Source: Candidatus Brockarchaeota archaeon (GTDB taxonomy: Archaea; Thermoproteota; EX4484-205; JAAOZP01). From it: a stretch of 64,000 nucleotides of DNA. Location of the stretch: the NCBI GenBank assembly GCA_017601225.1, contig JAFNIX010000007.1:1-64000 (forward strand), read 5' to 3'. Both the position numbers and the translations under genes were made by a program. Under the pieces are notes generated by a model. That model did no database searches and was not told the origin of the DNA. It saw only the letters and a program-made list of their open reading frames with translations. Of the stretch, positions 34,146 to 43,440 are shown piece after piece. The stretch's first letter is position 1. The number at the start of each line of letters is the position of its first letter.

Positions 34146-35153
34146 TTAGACTCCTTCTGGACCGATGTAAACAGTGTCCTCCGCCTCCGCGCCAGTGCTG
34201 GCTATCGTCACCGGGACGCCTGTTTCATCCTGGATTTTCCGCAGAAAGCGCAGGCACTCGTCTGACAATTCCTCCCTCCTCCTAGCGTGGGAGCACTCTG
34301 GGAACAGGACATCCAGTTTCGTAACAGCTATTTGAGTCGCACTGTTTACGATGGCTGCACGCCTAGCCATCTGAAAATTAAACGGGGCGGCTCTTCTAAG
34401 CCTACCGGTTACAGTTCCTCTCTCAACAAAGCCCCTTTTCTCAGCTTCCTCCGGGGAGAGCTCACCCTCAAGGGGGCCGTTGCCAACTCTGGTCACGAAG
34501 CTCTTCAAAACAAGAAGAACCTCGTCAACCCTCTTCGGACCCACGCCGCATTCGCTGCACACCGCTGCAGCAGTAGTGTCCCTCCCAGTCACGTAAGGAT
34601 AAGTCCCATAGTAGAGGCTAAGGTAGAAGCCCTGCGTACCCTCAAGGTGAACATTCTCCCCCCTGTCTAGTGCGGAGTTAACCTCCTCAGCAACGTCCGT
34701 AATATAGCTCTTTAGGCTTGGAACATCTTTAACAAGCATAGCTCTCCTAGCAACCCTGTCTACCAGAGCTGGGGAAACACCCGTGCCAGTCGTCCCTATG
34801 AACTCTCTGAAGAAACCGTTGTGCCTGTCGGCCTCAACATGTTTCTCCTCAATCACTGAGGCATTACCATCTATGAAAACCCTTCCCTTAACACCGAGTG
34901 AACCGACCTCTTCCATGAAAACCTTGGGATCCACGTTTGCACCGGCACCTATCAGAAGCCTTGTCTCCGGAACTATGAAAGAGCAGGGCACCAGCCTAAG
35001 CCTATAGGTTACGCCGCGATACACTACAGTATGCCCCGCGTTAACGGAACCCGTGCGAACAGTTATCTTCGGACGCTCCTTAAGCGCTAAGAAGGCGGCG
35101 ATCTTCCCCTTCCCCTCGTCACCGAAGAAACCCGACACGATGACCGTGAGCAT
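34146..35153 (-). CDS. purA: Adenylosuccinate synthetase (short archaeal form)
   Basis: It joins IMP and aspartate with GTP in AMP synthesis. The N-terminal GFFGDEGKGKIAAFLA loop holds the catalytic Asp and Lys. VNAGHTVVYRG contains the catalytic His, and TTGTGVSPALVDRVAR and EGTQGFYLS fit. At 335 residues it matches the short form found in many archaea rather than the ~430-residue bacterial enzyme. Confidence 0.95.
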   Translation of the reverse strand: MLTVIVSGFFGDEGKGKIAAFLALKERPKITVRTGSVNAGHTVVYRGVTYRLRLVPCSFIVPETRLLIGAGANVDPKVFMEEVGSLGVKGRVFIDGNASVIEEKHVEADRHNGFFREFIGTTGTGVSPALVDRVARRAMLVKDVPSLKSYITDVAEEVNSALDRGENVHLEGTQGFYLSLYYGTYPYVTGRDTTAAAVCSECGVGPKRVDEVLLVLKSFVTRVGNGPLEGELSPEEAEKRGFVERGTVTGRLRRAAPFNFQMARRAAIVNSATQIAVTKLDVLFPECSHARRREELSDECLRFLRKIQDETGVPVTIASTGAEAEDTVYIGPEGV

Positions 35154-35246
35154 TTTCCAGCACGCTCATCCCCCTCGAAACAGGGGGTATTAAGCTTTCC
35201 CGGGAAAAGTTTAAGCAACCAGTTGACAATAGTATTCGGGTTGACC

Positions 35247-35969
35247 GTGATTAAGGTTGGTTGCTGCGGCTATACTGTTTCAATGCAGAAATATTTCTCC
35301 GAGTTCCGCCTAGTCGAAACCCAGTCGACCTTCTATAAGCTTCCAAAGCCTGAAACAGCTGAAAAATGGAGGGCTCAAGCCCCTGAGGGCTTCGAGTTCA
35401 CCGTGAAAGTCTGGCAGGGGATTACGCATCCTCCCGACAGCCCCACGTGGAAAAGGAGCGGTTTAAGTAAGAATGAGCTTAAGGGCTATGGCGATTTCAA
35501 CCCTTCGAGAAAAGCCTTTGAAGCATGGTTTAGAACCCTGGAGATAGTTAGGAAGCTTGACGCCAAGATAGCTGTGTTCCAAACCCCACCGAGCTTCAAC
35601 CCCTCCCCGAAAAATATTGGCAACATGAAGAAGTTCCTAGGGGAGATAGATAGGGGAGGAGTCCGGCTGGCCTGGGAGCCGCGGGGAGAATGGCTTGAGA
35701 AGAAAAGCGTGACGAAAAGTATTCTGGAGAAGCTTGACCTTATTCACGTGGTTGACCCTTTCTGGGACCAGCCTCTTACTAGAGGCGTGTACTATTTTAG
35801 GCTTCACGGGCTCGGGAGGCGCTATAATTACAAGTACGAGTATAGCCGTGAAGATTTGAAGAGGCTGAAAACTCTGATAGAGGGTCTTGAGGATGCTGAG
35901 GAAGTCTACGTGCTTTTCAACAACGCTAAGATGTTCGACTCTGCGAAGCTTTTTCTAAAGCTTATTTAG
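35247..35969 (+). CDS. DUF72 family protein
   Basis: A TIM-barrel-like family of unknown function, widespread in archaea and bacteria. The start IKVGCCGYTVSMQKYFSEFRLVE, the TFYKLPKPETAEKWRAQAPEGFEF block, AVFQTPPSF, LAWEPRG and YYFRLHG match the family well. GTG 35247 (or TTG 35241) is preferred because homologues begin at the first beta strand. The end overlaps the convergent CCA enzyme gene by 8 bases. Confidence 0.9.
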   Translation: MIKVGCCGYTVSMQKYFSEFRLVETQSTFYKLPKPETAEKWRAQAPEGFEFTVKVWQGITHPPDSPTWKRSGLSKNELKGYGDFNPSRKAFEAWFRTLEIVRKLDAKIAVFQTPPSFNPSPKNIGNMKKFLGEIDRGGVRLAWEPRGEWLEKKSVTKSILEKLDLIHVVDPFWDQPLTRGVYYFRLHGLGRRYNYKYEYSREDLKRLKTLIEGLEDAEEVYVLFNNAKMFDSAKLFLKLI

Positions 35970-37368
35970 AAAGCCAGGGGAAGGGGTTTATACATCTTTC
36001 CAAGAAAGAAGTGTACTCTGGATTTTCAACCGCGTCCACAACGCTATCGCCTACGCATATTGTGGATCTTGAGAGAGACTCAAGGATTTTTTCCGAAAAA
36101 CCTTTCAAAGATTCGCTTGAAGACATGAATTTAGAGATGGCTTCCCTAACATCCCTTACTTTAGGCTTGAGAACAGTCCACCATCTCCCATTCCGGGGAA
36201 ACGGGTGGATCAGCATCCTCTCGCTGCTCAAATAGGTTTCAACAAACCTAGGCACATTGCTGCTGAAATAGGGTGGACCCATATGGAGTATAGCTGCCCT
36301 TTTCTCAACCTCCTCCAGTATGAATAATAGGACAATATTCTTCTCCTCATCGCTCCAAGCCCTCTCCATCAAGACTCCGAAATCGTTTTCCTCAAGGAAG
36401 CCGCTGAGCCTTGAAAGAAGCCTGTAGGCTTGGCCCCATAGAATATCCGGAATATTCGTCCAAGCCGGTATCGTGATTGAAACGATGTTGAGCCCCCTGC
36501 TCCTCACAGTCTCTTTAAGCTCCTCCTTGGAAGCCCTGTAGACAGGGTAGAAGAACTCTATAGAGGGCTTCTCGAGCATCATGTGAGCAGCGTACTGCGC
36601 TATGCTTAGGCTCTCGCCACTAACCGCGGCGGCCACATTCCTAAGCTCGTCAACAGGATCTATGACGCATAGCAGGCTCCCCCTAGCCCTCCTAGCAAGC
36701 TCCTCCTCCCTATCCTTGTAGAGCCCGCCCGGATCAAGTATGAGAGGAGGCTGAAAGTCCCTGAGCGCCTCTAGGGTTTTCACGAACCCGCCGAAAGAGT
36801 ATACGAGTAGCTCAACAAGGAAGCCGCTGAACCCTCTCGTCTTTATCTCCGCGCCGTAAACCCCTATTCCCTTAAAGAACCTTTTAAGGAGCCGAGCCTC
36901 ATCCCTCAGCTCAAGGCTCAGCCTCTCTTTTACGAACTCCGTGTGGAAAACAGTCCTGTCGGTCGCACTCTTGTAGAAGCCCTTCTCAACCTTGTAGCAT
37001 GGGACAACATCCACGTTAATATTATCCACCGTAACCTTTACGTACGGGTGCTCTGCGAACCGGAGCCTGCATTTCTCAGGACCAAATATTCTTTTAACAC
37101 TCTCTATCAGGGTCTCCCCCATTTCGCTCTTCTTCCATTTAACAGGGAACCTTACAAAGATATCCGCATCCGTCTCGCCGCTAAGCCAGGTGCCCTTAGC
37201 CATGGATCCCTCTACGAGAACCTCGGCTTCAGGCTCCAACCGGTTAAACTCCTCCCTGAGCGTTGAAACAGTTTTTGAAAGTATCCTGCTAACCCGCTCT
37301 TCCTCCTCTAAACTGGGCTTAACCCTTCTCAGAACCTCCTGGACAACCTCTTGAAGACTATTCGGCAT
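35962..37368 (-). CDS. cca: CCA-adding enzyme (archaeal class I)
   Basis: It adds or repairs the 3' CCA of tRNAs, needed here because the tRNA-Pro gene does not encode CCA. The nucleotidyltransferase motif LVEGSMAKGTWLSGETDADIFVRFP has the Gly-Ser and two catalytic Asp; a third Asp is in VDVVPCY. Length (468) is normal for the archaeal enzyme. It lies 22 bases upstream of thpR in the same direction, forming a small tRNA-processing group. Confidence 0.95.
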   Translation of the reverse strand: MPNSLQEVVQEVLRRVKPSLEEEERVSRILSKTVSTLREEFNRLEPEAEVLVEGSMAKGTWLSGETDADIFVRFPVKWKKSEMGETLIESVKRIFGPEKCRLRFAEHPYVKVTVDNINVDVVPCYKVEKGFYKSATDRTVFHTEFVKERLSLELRDEARLLKRFFKGIGVYGAEIKTRGFSGFLVELLVYSFGGFVKTLEALRDFQPPLILDPGGLYKDREEELARRARGSLLCVIDPVDELRNVAAAVSGESLSIAQYAAHMMLEKPSIEFFYPVYRASKEELKETVRSRGLNIVSITIPAWTNIPDILWGQAYRLLSRLSGFLEENDFGVLMERAWSDEEKNIVLLFILEEVEKRAAILHMGPPYFSSNVPRFVETYLSSERMLIHPFPRNGRWWTVLKPKVRDVREAISKFMSSSESLKGFSEKILESLSRSTICVGDSVVDAVENPEYTSFLERCINPFPWLSK

Positions 37369-37390
37369 ATATTACCAACACGGGTGCCTG

Positions 37391-37942
37391 CTAATCAATT
37401 TTTTCCCAGAGGGTTTCATATACTGGTCCCCGTGGCGTCAGAGTGCTCTTCTTAAGCCTGAGCCTGCTCGTAAGAGCCTCCCCTATCAAGATATCCCCAT
37501 TACTCCTGATAAAAAGAACAAGCTTATCCATGTTTAAACGGCTCCTAACCCTTGCGATGGTTAAGTGGGGATGGAACTGCTCGTTCATCCTAAAGCCGAT
37601 TTTAGACAGGGCTTCCGAAACCTGTTCAGCCCTTTCAACAAGCTGCTCAGAGCCCTTTCCGATTTTCGCAAAAACGACTCTTGGTTGCGAAACCGTTGGG
37701 AAAGCTCCGATGCCTCTGAGCTCTATCTCAACCGGGCTTCCATTAACCTGTGAAAGCCTTTCACATATTGTGTTAACCATGGTTTCAGGAACCTCTCCTA
37801 TGAAGAACAATGTTAAGTGGAGGATGCTCGTGTCCACCAGTTTCAGATCAGCCCTAGTCTCAACCATTCTTCTCTGAACCTCAAGTATTCTCCGGCCTAC
37901 ATTCTCGTTTTCAACATCCATTGAAACGAAGATTCTCACCAT
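37391..37942 (-). CDS. thpR: RNA 2',3'-cyclic phosphodiesterase (ThpR/LigT)
   Basis: A 2H phosphoesterase acting on RNA ends. The two HxT motifs are HLTLFFIG and HPHLTIAR, about 80 residues apart. ATG 37942 (MVRIFVSMDVEN) gives the normal 183 residues; the longer open frame upstream is the antisense of the next gene. It shares a TATA-like TTTATATACC region (37965-37975) with the divergent kinase-like gene. Confidence 0.93.
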   Translation of the reverse strand: MVRIFVSMDVENENVGRRILEVQRRMVETRADLKLVDTSILHLTLFFIGEVPETMVNTICERLSQVNGSPVEIELRGIGAFPTVSQPRVVFAKIGKGSEQLVERAEQVSEALSKIGFRMNEQFHPHLTIARVRSRLNMDKLVLFIRSNGDILIGEALTSRLRLKKSTLTPRGPVYETLWEKID

Positions 37943-38000
37943 CCTGTTGAAAACCGGGTAAGAATTTATATACCTTACCGTCTTAAGCCTGAAGCAATCG

Positions 38001-38543
38001 TTGAAGCGGCTTATTCTCATCTCAGGGATGCCGGGCTCGGGAAAGACGACTGTCGCGAAGCTTATTGGCGAACATGGGTTTACAGTGGTCTCAATGGGGG
38101 ACGCTGTCAGGGAGGAAGCTGAGACCCGGGGGGTAGGCGGAGACATAGTGTCGATGAGCAGGTTTATGGTTGAGCTTAGGAGGGAGCTGGGTAATGATGC
38201 TGTCGCTAGACTTGTTGAAAAAAGGATTGAGAAATCGGATAGCAGGATCATTGTAGTGGACGGGTTAAGGTCGTTGAGGGAAGCGGAATACTTTAAGTCT
38301 AAAGGATATTCCATAACCCGGATTGCAGTACTTGCCCCAGTAAGCCTCAGGTATAGTAGGCTTTCTAACAGGGGCAGGCTAGACGATCCTGAGACTCTGA
38401 GGGAGCTTGAGGAGAGGGACAGGGTTGAGCTCTCCGTCGGGCTTGGGGAGGTGCTAGCATTAAGCGACGTCTACATTTTGAACGACGGAAGCCTCGAAGA
38501 CCTCAAGGAGGCCGTTGAGAGGAAACTCAAGAGGATTCTTTAA
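38001..38543 (+). CDS. P-loop nucleotide kinase-like protein (UPF0200)
   Basis: Walker A ISGMPGSGKTTVAKLI, an Asp-rich DGLRS segment, and LSNRGRLDDP as a lid-like Arg region match the archaeal UPF0200/dephospho-CoA kinase-like family. The substrate is not established for the family. TTG 38001 is the start. Its stop overlaps the convergent RNase Z gene by 4 bases. Confidence 0.85.
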   Translation: MKRLILISGMPGSGKTTVAKLIGEHGFTVVSMGDAVREEAETRGVGGDIVSMSRFMVELRRELGNDAVARLVEKRIEKSDSRIIVVDGLRSLREAEYFKSKGYSITRIAVLAPVSLRYSRLSNRGRLDDPETLRELEERDRVELSVGLGEVLALSDVYILNDGSLEDLKEAVERKLKRIL

Positions 38544-39478
38544 AAAATATCGATAGATAAAAAGTCTTCAGCAACCTGAACCTCTTTGAAAAACCTTCTT
38601 GCCTGCTCAAGCAGGATTGAAGCATCACCATACCTGGAGCTTACGTGAGTAAGTATGAGCTTCTTAACGCGTGCGGCAGCAGCCAGCTTAGCCGCTTCAA
38701 CACAGGTCGAGTGTTGCAGACTACCCGCTTCGCTGCTCATGCTCTCGTCGAAAGTGGCCTCGTGAATAAGAATGTCAGCGTTCATGCAGAACTCCTCGAA
38801 GCCCGGAGTATTCCCCATGTCACCCGTGTAAACGATCTTAACCCCTGGGCGAGAAGGCTCAACAACCTCCTCGGGCATAACGATCCTGCCGTCCTCAAGC
38901 GTTACCGGCTTACCTTCAACAAGCATGCTCCTCAGGGGCCCGGGCTTGACGCCCAGCTTCTCAGCCTTCTCAACGTTAAACCTGCCAGGCCTATCATCCT
39001 CCTTGAAACAGTAAGCGTAGGATTCGACAGAATGCCTAACCTCGTGCGAATAAACCTTATACTTCCTCCCTGAGGCGACGAGACCACCACCGACCTCCTT
39101 TATGCTGATCTGGAAAATAGGCTGGTAGAATATCATCGGCAGGCAGGATTCGATGAACGACCTAAGCCCTTTCGGGCCATAAATGTTGAGAGGCCTCCTC
39201 CTGTTTTGAAGAGTCATAGTCATGAGCAGCCCCGGAAGCCCAAGCACATGATCCCCATGCATATGCGTTATGAAAATATTCGATATCTTTTCGAAGCTGA
39301 GGCTGGCGCTCATCAACTGTCTCTGAGCCCCCTCCCCGCAGTCGAAGAGAAGCACCTCCCCCCTCCACCAGAGTGCTATGCAGGGGTGGCTCCTGCTGAC
39401 TGTCGGAACTGCTGCAGACGTTCCCAGAAATAGCAGTCTTCCGAACGGCTGGCTCTTCTTCAACACGTTTTTAACCAC
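38540..39478 (-). CDS. rnz: Ribonuclease Z (tRNA 3'-processing)
   Basis: It cuts the 3' trailer from pre-tRNAs before CCA addition. The zinc site FITHMHGDHVLGLPGLL (HxHxDH), YSHEVRHSVESYAY, VYTGDMGNTPG and an ILIHEATFDES segment match RNase Z. Length (312) is normal for the short form. With cca, thpR and Trm-G10 nearby, this 35-42 kb region is rich in tRNA maturation genes. Confidence 0.95.
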   Translation of the reverse strand: MVKNVLKKSQPFGRLLFLGTSAAVPTVSRSHPCIALWWRGEVLLFDCGEGAQRQLMSASLSFEKISNIFITHMHGDHVLGLPGLLMTMTLQNRRRPLNIYGPKGLRSFIESCLPMIFYQPIFQISIKEVGGGLVASGRKYKVYSHEVRHSVESYAYCFKEDDRPGRFNVEKAEKLGVKPGPLRSMLVEGKPVTLEDGRIVMPEEVVEPSRPGVKIVYTGDMGNTPGFEEFCMNADILIHEATFDESMSSEAGSLQHSTCVEAAKLAAAARVKKLILTHVSSRYGDASILLEQARRFFKEVQVAEDFLSIDIF

Positions 39479-39520
39479 CAGCCTCGCGAAATATAACGTT
39501 TAACTCAGTAAGGCTTATAA

Positions 39521-40495
39521 ATGGATTCCTTCAAATACTTGTCTGAGAGTAGGGAAAAGAGGATGGGGGTTGGAATATGGTTTAGAATCATCATTCTGGT
39601 TCCTATTATTATTGTTGCTTCGGCTACAGCAATCCTTTTTTCGAGTTGGCTTAGAAACTCCACCTCTCAAAACCCCAACTACATTAGCGGGTTAGAGGAA
39701 AATAGGATTTTGAGGCTGAAATACAAGTTCATCACGGGTCTTATTGAAATTGAGCCTGGGGAAGTTCTGGAGCTCAGGCAACTCGCTGGACGTAACGCAA
39801 CTCTGAACGTAGAAATCGAGAGAAGCGGGAACAACTACACTTTGAACTTTACAATCTACGTTGAAGGCCACTCTGTTTATAGTGAGGATGGCAAGAGGGT
39901 CTTCAGGGAGTTTAGAAAATGCACTATCTTCGAATATGATGCAGCTACTGAAAAGTTCTACTGGCAGGGGAGGGATGTGGGGGTTTTGCTACCGTTGTTC
40001 CAACCAGTGGAGGACAAGATTATCCTTTTTAGCGCTGAGTTCATCCCCCTGGGTGTTCTTGAGCCGGAGATAAGCAGTTACCCGCCACCCTCCTCGGTAT
40101 GGGCATCTAAAGTCTTCACGATTTTCGTCTATCTTAAGGAGGGCAAGGTATGTATACCGGAGCTTAATAGAACATGGTTGGTGAGTGAGCTTCCCGTTGA
40201 GCCTCCGGTATGGAGCGTGTATGAAGCTCTTTCCAAGCTTGCGGGCAACGACACACTGGAGATAACATATTACTGCAATAACACTATATGGGGCATGCCC
40301 AGCGTGTTCATCGAAAGAAACACTGGAATCATAACAAGCATGAGAATACCCGGGTTACTTAGAACGTTGAACAATACTAGGATCACAGTAAATGATGAGC
40401 TGGTGAATGTAATTCCCTTAACACCATTATCCTTCTTTCTAGGATTAGAAGAAGAGGTTTTCCTCGAGCTGATGGACATAGAGGTTATTCCCTGA
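39521..40495 (+). CDS. Membrane-anchored extracellular protein, unknown function
   Basis: One hydrophobic segment near the N-terminus (IWFRIIILVPIIIVASATAILFSS, split here by sense: residues ~20-43) is preceded by basic residues. The remaining ~280 residues would face outside. They contain many Asn-x-Ser/Thr sequons (NST, NAT, NYT, NFT, NRT, NDT, NNT), consistent with a glycosylated surface protein. No enzyme motif is visible. It converges on the Trm-G10 gene with an 11-bp overlap. Confidence 0.7.
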   Translation: MDSFKYLSESREKRMGVGIWFRIIILVPIIIVASATAILFSSWLRNSTSQNPNYISGLEENRILRLKYKFITGLIEIEPGEVLELRQLAGRNATLNVEIERSGNNYTLNFTIYVEGHSVYSEDGKRVFREFRKCTIFEYDAATEKFYWQGRDVGVLLPLFQPVEDKIILFSAEFIPLGVLEPEISSYPPPSSVWASKVFTIFVYLKEGKVCIPELNRTWLVSELPVEPPVWSVYEALSKLAGNDTLEITYYCNNTIWGMPSVFIERNTGIITSMRIPGLLRTLNNTRITVNDELVNVIPLTPLSFFLGLEEEVFLELMDIEVIP

Positions 40496-41405
40496 AGGCT
40501 GCCAGCAGCTTCCTAGTCAGATTAGAGTGAACCTCAATGAGAAACTTATCCTTAAGCTCAAAACCATTCTCCACCAAGATTGTTTCAACGGGCAGCACAC
40601 TGGGGGCGAGGAAGACAAGCCATCCTTTAGCCCTGAGAATCCTCGAGGCCTCTCTGATGAAGCCCTCGTAAAGCCTTAGAGACTCAGAGCCATGCGTCGA
40701 AGCCCTCCTCCCGTAAGGTGGGTCCGTAACCATAGCGTCGGCAAGTCTGAAAGGCATTTGCCTAGCATCACCCAAGGCTTGGAAGACAAGCGCCTGAAAC
40801 CACCTGTAGTTTCTACAGGAAGAATACACCATCAAAGGATCCACGTCCAACCCTATTGCATGGGCTTGCAGCTCATACGCCTCCACCAGAACCGTCCCTG
40901 TTCCAGAAAACGGGTCCACAACAATACTCCCCTGTTTAACCCTTGCGAGGTTCAGCATGGTTCTCGCAAGCTCAACCTTCAGGCTTGAAGGATGGAAGAA
41001 CGGTTTCCTTCCGCCGCTCCTAGACATTATGCTCCTCCTAGCACTGTTGCAGACCCTTCTTCCTAAGATCAGGAAGCCGTTTGAAGACACGACGTCCAAA
41101 ATGTTCTCAGGATTCTCCAGGTCGACAGCGATGCCGGGGGTTTTCGAAGCCAGCCTGTTCAACCCTGTTTCAAGAGCCAGCGCCTCCCCAGGCGGGATGC
41201 TGCCCCTTATCCTCCTAACTCTGAACGCAACACTCCCGTTTAAGCCTGCACTAAGCACTGCGGCAATCATTTCGTCGCATGAAACACCCTGCTTGAAAAC
41301 ACCTATCTCCTCGCATAGAAAGTGCGATAAGGCTAGTCTTTTGAAGGCTTTCGAAGCAGGCTCCAACGGGGCGGTGAACCTGTAGACCTGTGTTAAGCCC
41401 TCCAT
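40485..41405 (-). CDS. tRNA (guanine10-N2)-methyltransferase (Trm-G10/Trm11 family)
   Basis: A SAM-dependent methyltransferase. DPFSGTGTVLVEAYELQ is the SAM motif and AMVTDPPYG the catalytic DPPYG-type motif, as in archaeal Trm-G10. A THUMP-type domain precedes it. The first ATG is 41405, but the frame stays open upstream to 41546. It encodes LFAVLSGEHERLPAAEVEAVFEAE, which resembles the true N-terminus of the family. No ATG, GTG or TTG lies in that extension; CTG at 41522 or 41528 are the only candidates. The real start may therefore be non-standard. Confidence 0.85.
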   Translation of the reverse strand: MEGLTQVYRFTAPLEPASKAFKRLALSHFLCEEIGVFKQGVSCDEMIAAVLSAGLNGSVAFRVRRIRGSIPPGEALALETGLNRLASKTPGIAVDLENPENILDVVSSNGFLILGRRVCNSARRSIMSRSGGRKPFFHPSSLKVELARTMLNLARVKQGSIVVDPFSGTGTVLVEAYELQAHAIGLDVDPLMVYSSCRNYRWFQALVFQALGDARQMPFRLADAMVTDPPYGRRASTHGSESLRLYEGFIREASRILRAKGWLVFLAPSVLPVETILVENGFELKDKFLIEVHSNLTRKLLAAFRE

Positions 41406-41518
41406 TATAATCCGGGGAACATTCTCAGCCTCGAATACTGCTTCAACCTCTGCAGCGGGAAGCCTCTCATGCTCGCCCGACAGGACTGCGAAAAGCCGCG
41501 CCCAGCCTTGTTTAGCAC

Positions 41519-42478
41519 TCAGAGCCAGCCCTTCTCCCTGAGTGTCCTAACCACGTCGCCCGCCACGGAAATGTTAGAATACTGGGTTTCAACCGTGTCT
41601 GAGGAAAGCACGCTTGAAGCCCCGGCGTTAACAATCCTCTGGTAAGCATCGCCTACGAAAAGACCATGAATACATGCCACGGATATTTGAGAGGCACCCT
41701 TGCTCTTAAGCAGTTTAATAGCCTCGATGATCGTCCCCCCAGTGCTTATAATATCGTCTATGATGATCGTCTTCCTACCGGAAGGATTGAGTTCCCCCTC
41801 GGTAGAGGAGACGCAGCCAGTCTCCTTGTTCCTTGTTTTATCAACCCATCCAACCCCTCCCTGAATCATGTCTGCAAGCTTCTTAGCTCTCGGGGTCGCA
41901 CCCTTATCGGGCGCAACCACGTAGGCTTTTTCAAACCCGTTCCTCAAATAGTACTCTGCAAAAGACCCGACAGTCTCTATCAGAACACTGTTTCTAAAGC
42001 ATTTAGCAGCAGCATCGCTGTGAACCTCAACTAGCGCAACCCTGTCCGCCCCAGCAGCCTCAATAAGCTTGGCTACGAGGTGGGCTGAAACAGGCTCCCC
42101 CGAGAGAAACATCCTGTCCTGGCGAGCGTAAGCCAAGTAGGGAATAAGGACGGATGCTTCCCCACCGCCGTTAGTCTTGAACGCGGATAAAAGCTGGAGG
42201 AGAATCATCAGATTCCTATCCTGAGGCGGAGCCAGAGACTGTATTATTAAAGCGTCAACCCCAGTAACGTCTTCGAGAAGCCTAACGTACAACTCGCCAT
42301 CCGGAAACTGTTTGAAGGAGAAACGGATCTTCTCCAGGCCCGCTAGAGAACATATTTTCTCACCCAGCCCTGTGCTCGCCGGCCCAACTACGGTTTTCAA
42401 GTCTGAGGAGGCTCCTGAAACACTCTTTTTAAACCCTTCGAAACCGTGAAACCGCCTTAATCGGCTTATGAACGGCAA
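41519..42478 (-). CDS. prs: Ribose-phosphate pyrophosphokinase (PRPP synthetase)
   Basis: It makes PRPP for nucleotide, His and Trp synthesis. KFSFKQFPDGELYVRL-type N-terminal block, DALIIQSLAPPQDRNLM, PYLAYARQDRMF, VVAPDKGATPRAKKLAD and the PRPP loop KTIIIDDIISTGGTI are diagnostic. The first ~26 residues before LKTVVGPAS are not family-like, so the start may be an internal TTG there. It precedes Trm-G10 on the same strand. Confidence 0.94.
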   Translation of the reverse strand: MPFISRLRRFHGFEGFKKSVSGASSDLKTVVGPASTGLGEKICSLAGLEKIRFSFKQFPDGELYVRLLEDVTGVDALIIQSLAPPQDRNLMILLQLLSAFKTNGGGEASVLIPYLAYARQDRMFLSGEPVSAHLVAKLIEAAGADRVALVEVHSDAAAKCFRNSVLIETVGSFAEYYLRNGFEKAYVVAPDKGATPRAKKLADMIQGGVGWVDKTRNKETGCVSSTEGELNPSGRKTIIIDDIISTGGTIIEAIKLLKSKGASQISVACIHGLFVGDAYQRIVNAGASSVLSSDTVETQYSNISVAGDVVRTLREKGWL

Positions 42479-42770
42479 AAATACCTCGAATTAAAATCTA
42501 AATGTACGCTTCCATAATTCGACGCTTCTGCTTTTCTCACAGGAATTCTTGAGCTTAGAAAGGCTTTTCTCCGAAAACACGAATTAACCTGACTCATTAC
42601 AGCAAGTATGAAAAGACATAAATGTCAGAGAAGCAGGTTTTTGACGATGAGAACAATACTTATGGAAATATTGTCAGAAGCAATATAGTGTGAACAGAAT
42701 CCTTATGTATGATCAGCGAATATGTGTGCTTAAATCATCTCAACCGCGAAACAAGAATGGAGGTGTGAAT
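42479..42770. other. Intergenic region, no recognised gene
   Basis: A/T-rich sequence without a convincing gene. It holds two similar TGTCAGA(GA)AGCA words (42624-42635 and 42673-42683). A GGAGGTG ribosome binding site at its end precedes the secreted-repeat pseudogene. Confidence 0.4.
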
Positions 42771-43362
42771 ATGAAAAACATTAGTTTAATTAAGACGCTT
42801 GGCCTAATAACATTCGTGTGTCTGCTTAGCACCATAGGCATAGAGACATGCACCATAACCGCTGCTTACTCCTCCCGGGCGATGTGCTGGCCGGCGACGT
42901 CTCCCTAGAGGATGGTCGACAAGTCCCCTTCATTGGGGACAAGGTTATCGATGAGGTCCAAGGCATGAAGGTCTTGGAGGGAAGTTTTCTCTTCAAGCTG
43001 CCGAATGGAGAACCAGTGTCCCTCATAAAGCTGGAGGATGGTAGGGAGCTGTTGCTCAAGGGAGAAACATTGATCGAAAGCATAGGGGGTAAGAAGGTGA
43101 TTAAAGTGAAATATCCCAGCTTCCTGCCTGACGGAACCATAGTCGGCACGGCCACGCTGGAGGACGGCAGGACACTACCGTTCAGGGGAGACACCCTGCT
43201 GGAGGAGGTCCCGGGGAGAAAAGTCATGAATGGAGGGCTCTCCGCCATGACGTTTTTCTGGAGGTTTGATGGCACCGTAACGGGGGGCTTAGCTTCGACG
43301 GAGAGAAGTTCATACCGTTCTTCTGGTATGGGGATGAGGTCCACCTGCCTTTCCCATTATAG
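42771..43362 (+). pseudogene. Frameshifted secreted protein with ~42-residue repeats
   Basis: GGAGGTGTGAAT precedes ATG 42771, which starts a signal-peptide-like MKNISLIKTLGLITFVCLL. Near 42870 the frame shifts. The next frame (to about 43285) carries three repeats of the form LEDGR-x-(L/V)PF-x-G-(D/E)-x-L-x-E...G-x-KV, spaced by (L/F)PDG/LPNG turns. Around 43285 a second shift occurs, and the third frame completes a fourth repeat (SFDGEKFIPFFWYGDEV) to a stop at 43362. The original product was probably an exported beta-rich repeat protein. Two indels make it a pseudogene unless they are assembly errors. Confidence 0.7.
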
Positions 43363-43440
43363 TTGCATATCTTTGTGGGCCTAATCTGTACTGCCTAAAA
43401 AAGATATTTTCAAAGAAATGAAGTTTTTAAAGAGATTTAC

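Noticed and set aside
34287-34670. Plus-strand 127-codon ORF antisense to purA
   Set aside because: It is the antisense shadow of a clear adenylosuccinate synthetase gene, with no own signals.
42640-42690. Possible C/D box guide RNA (GACGATGAG and TGTCAGAAG)
   Set aside because: The D box (CTGA) is missing on the right strand and spacing is off.
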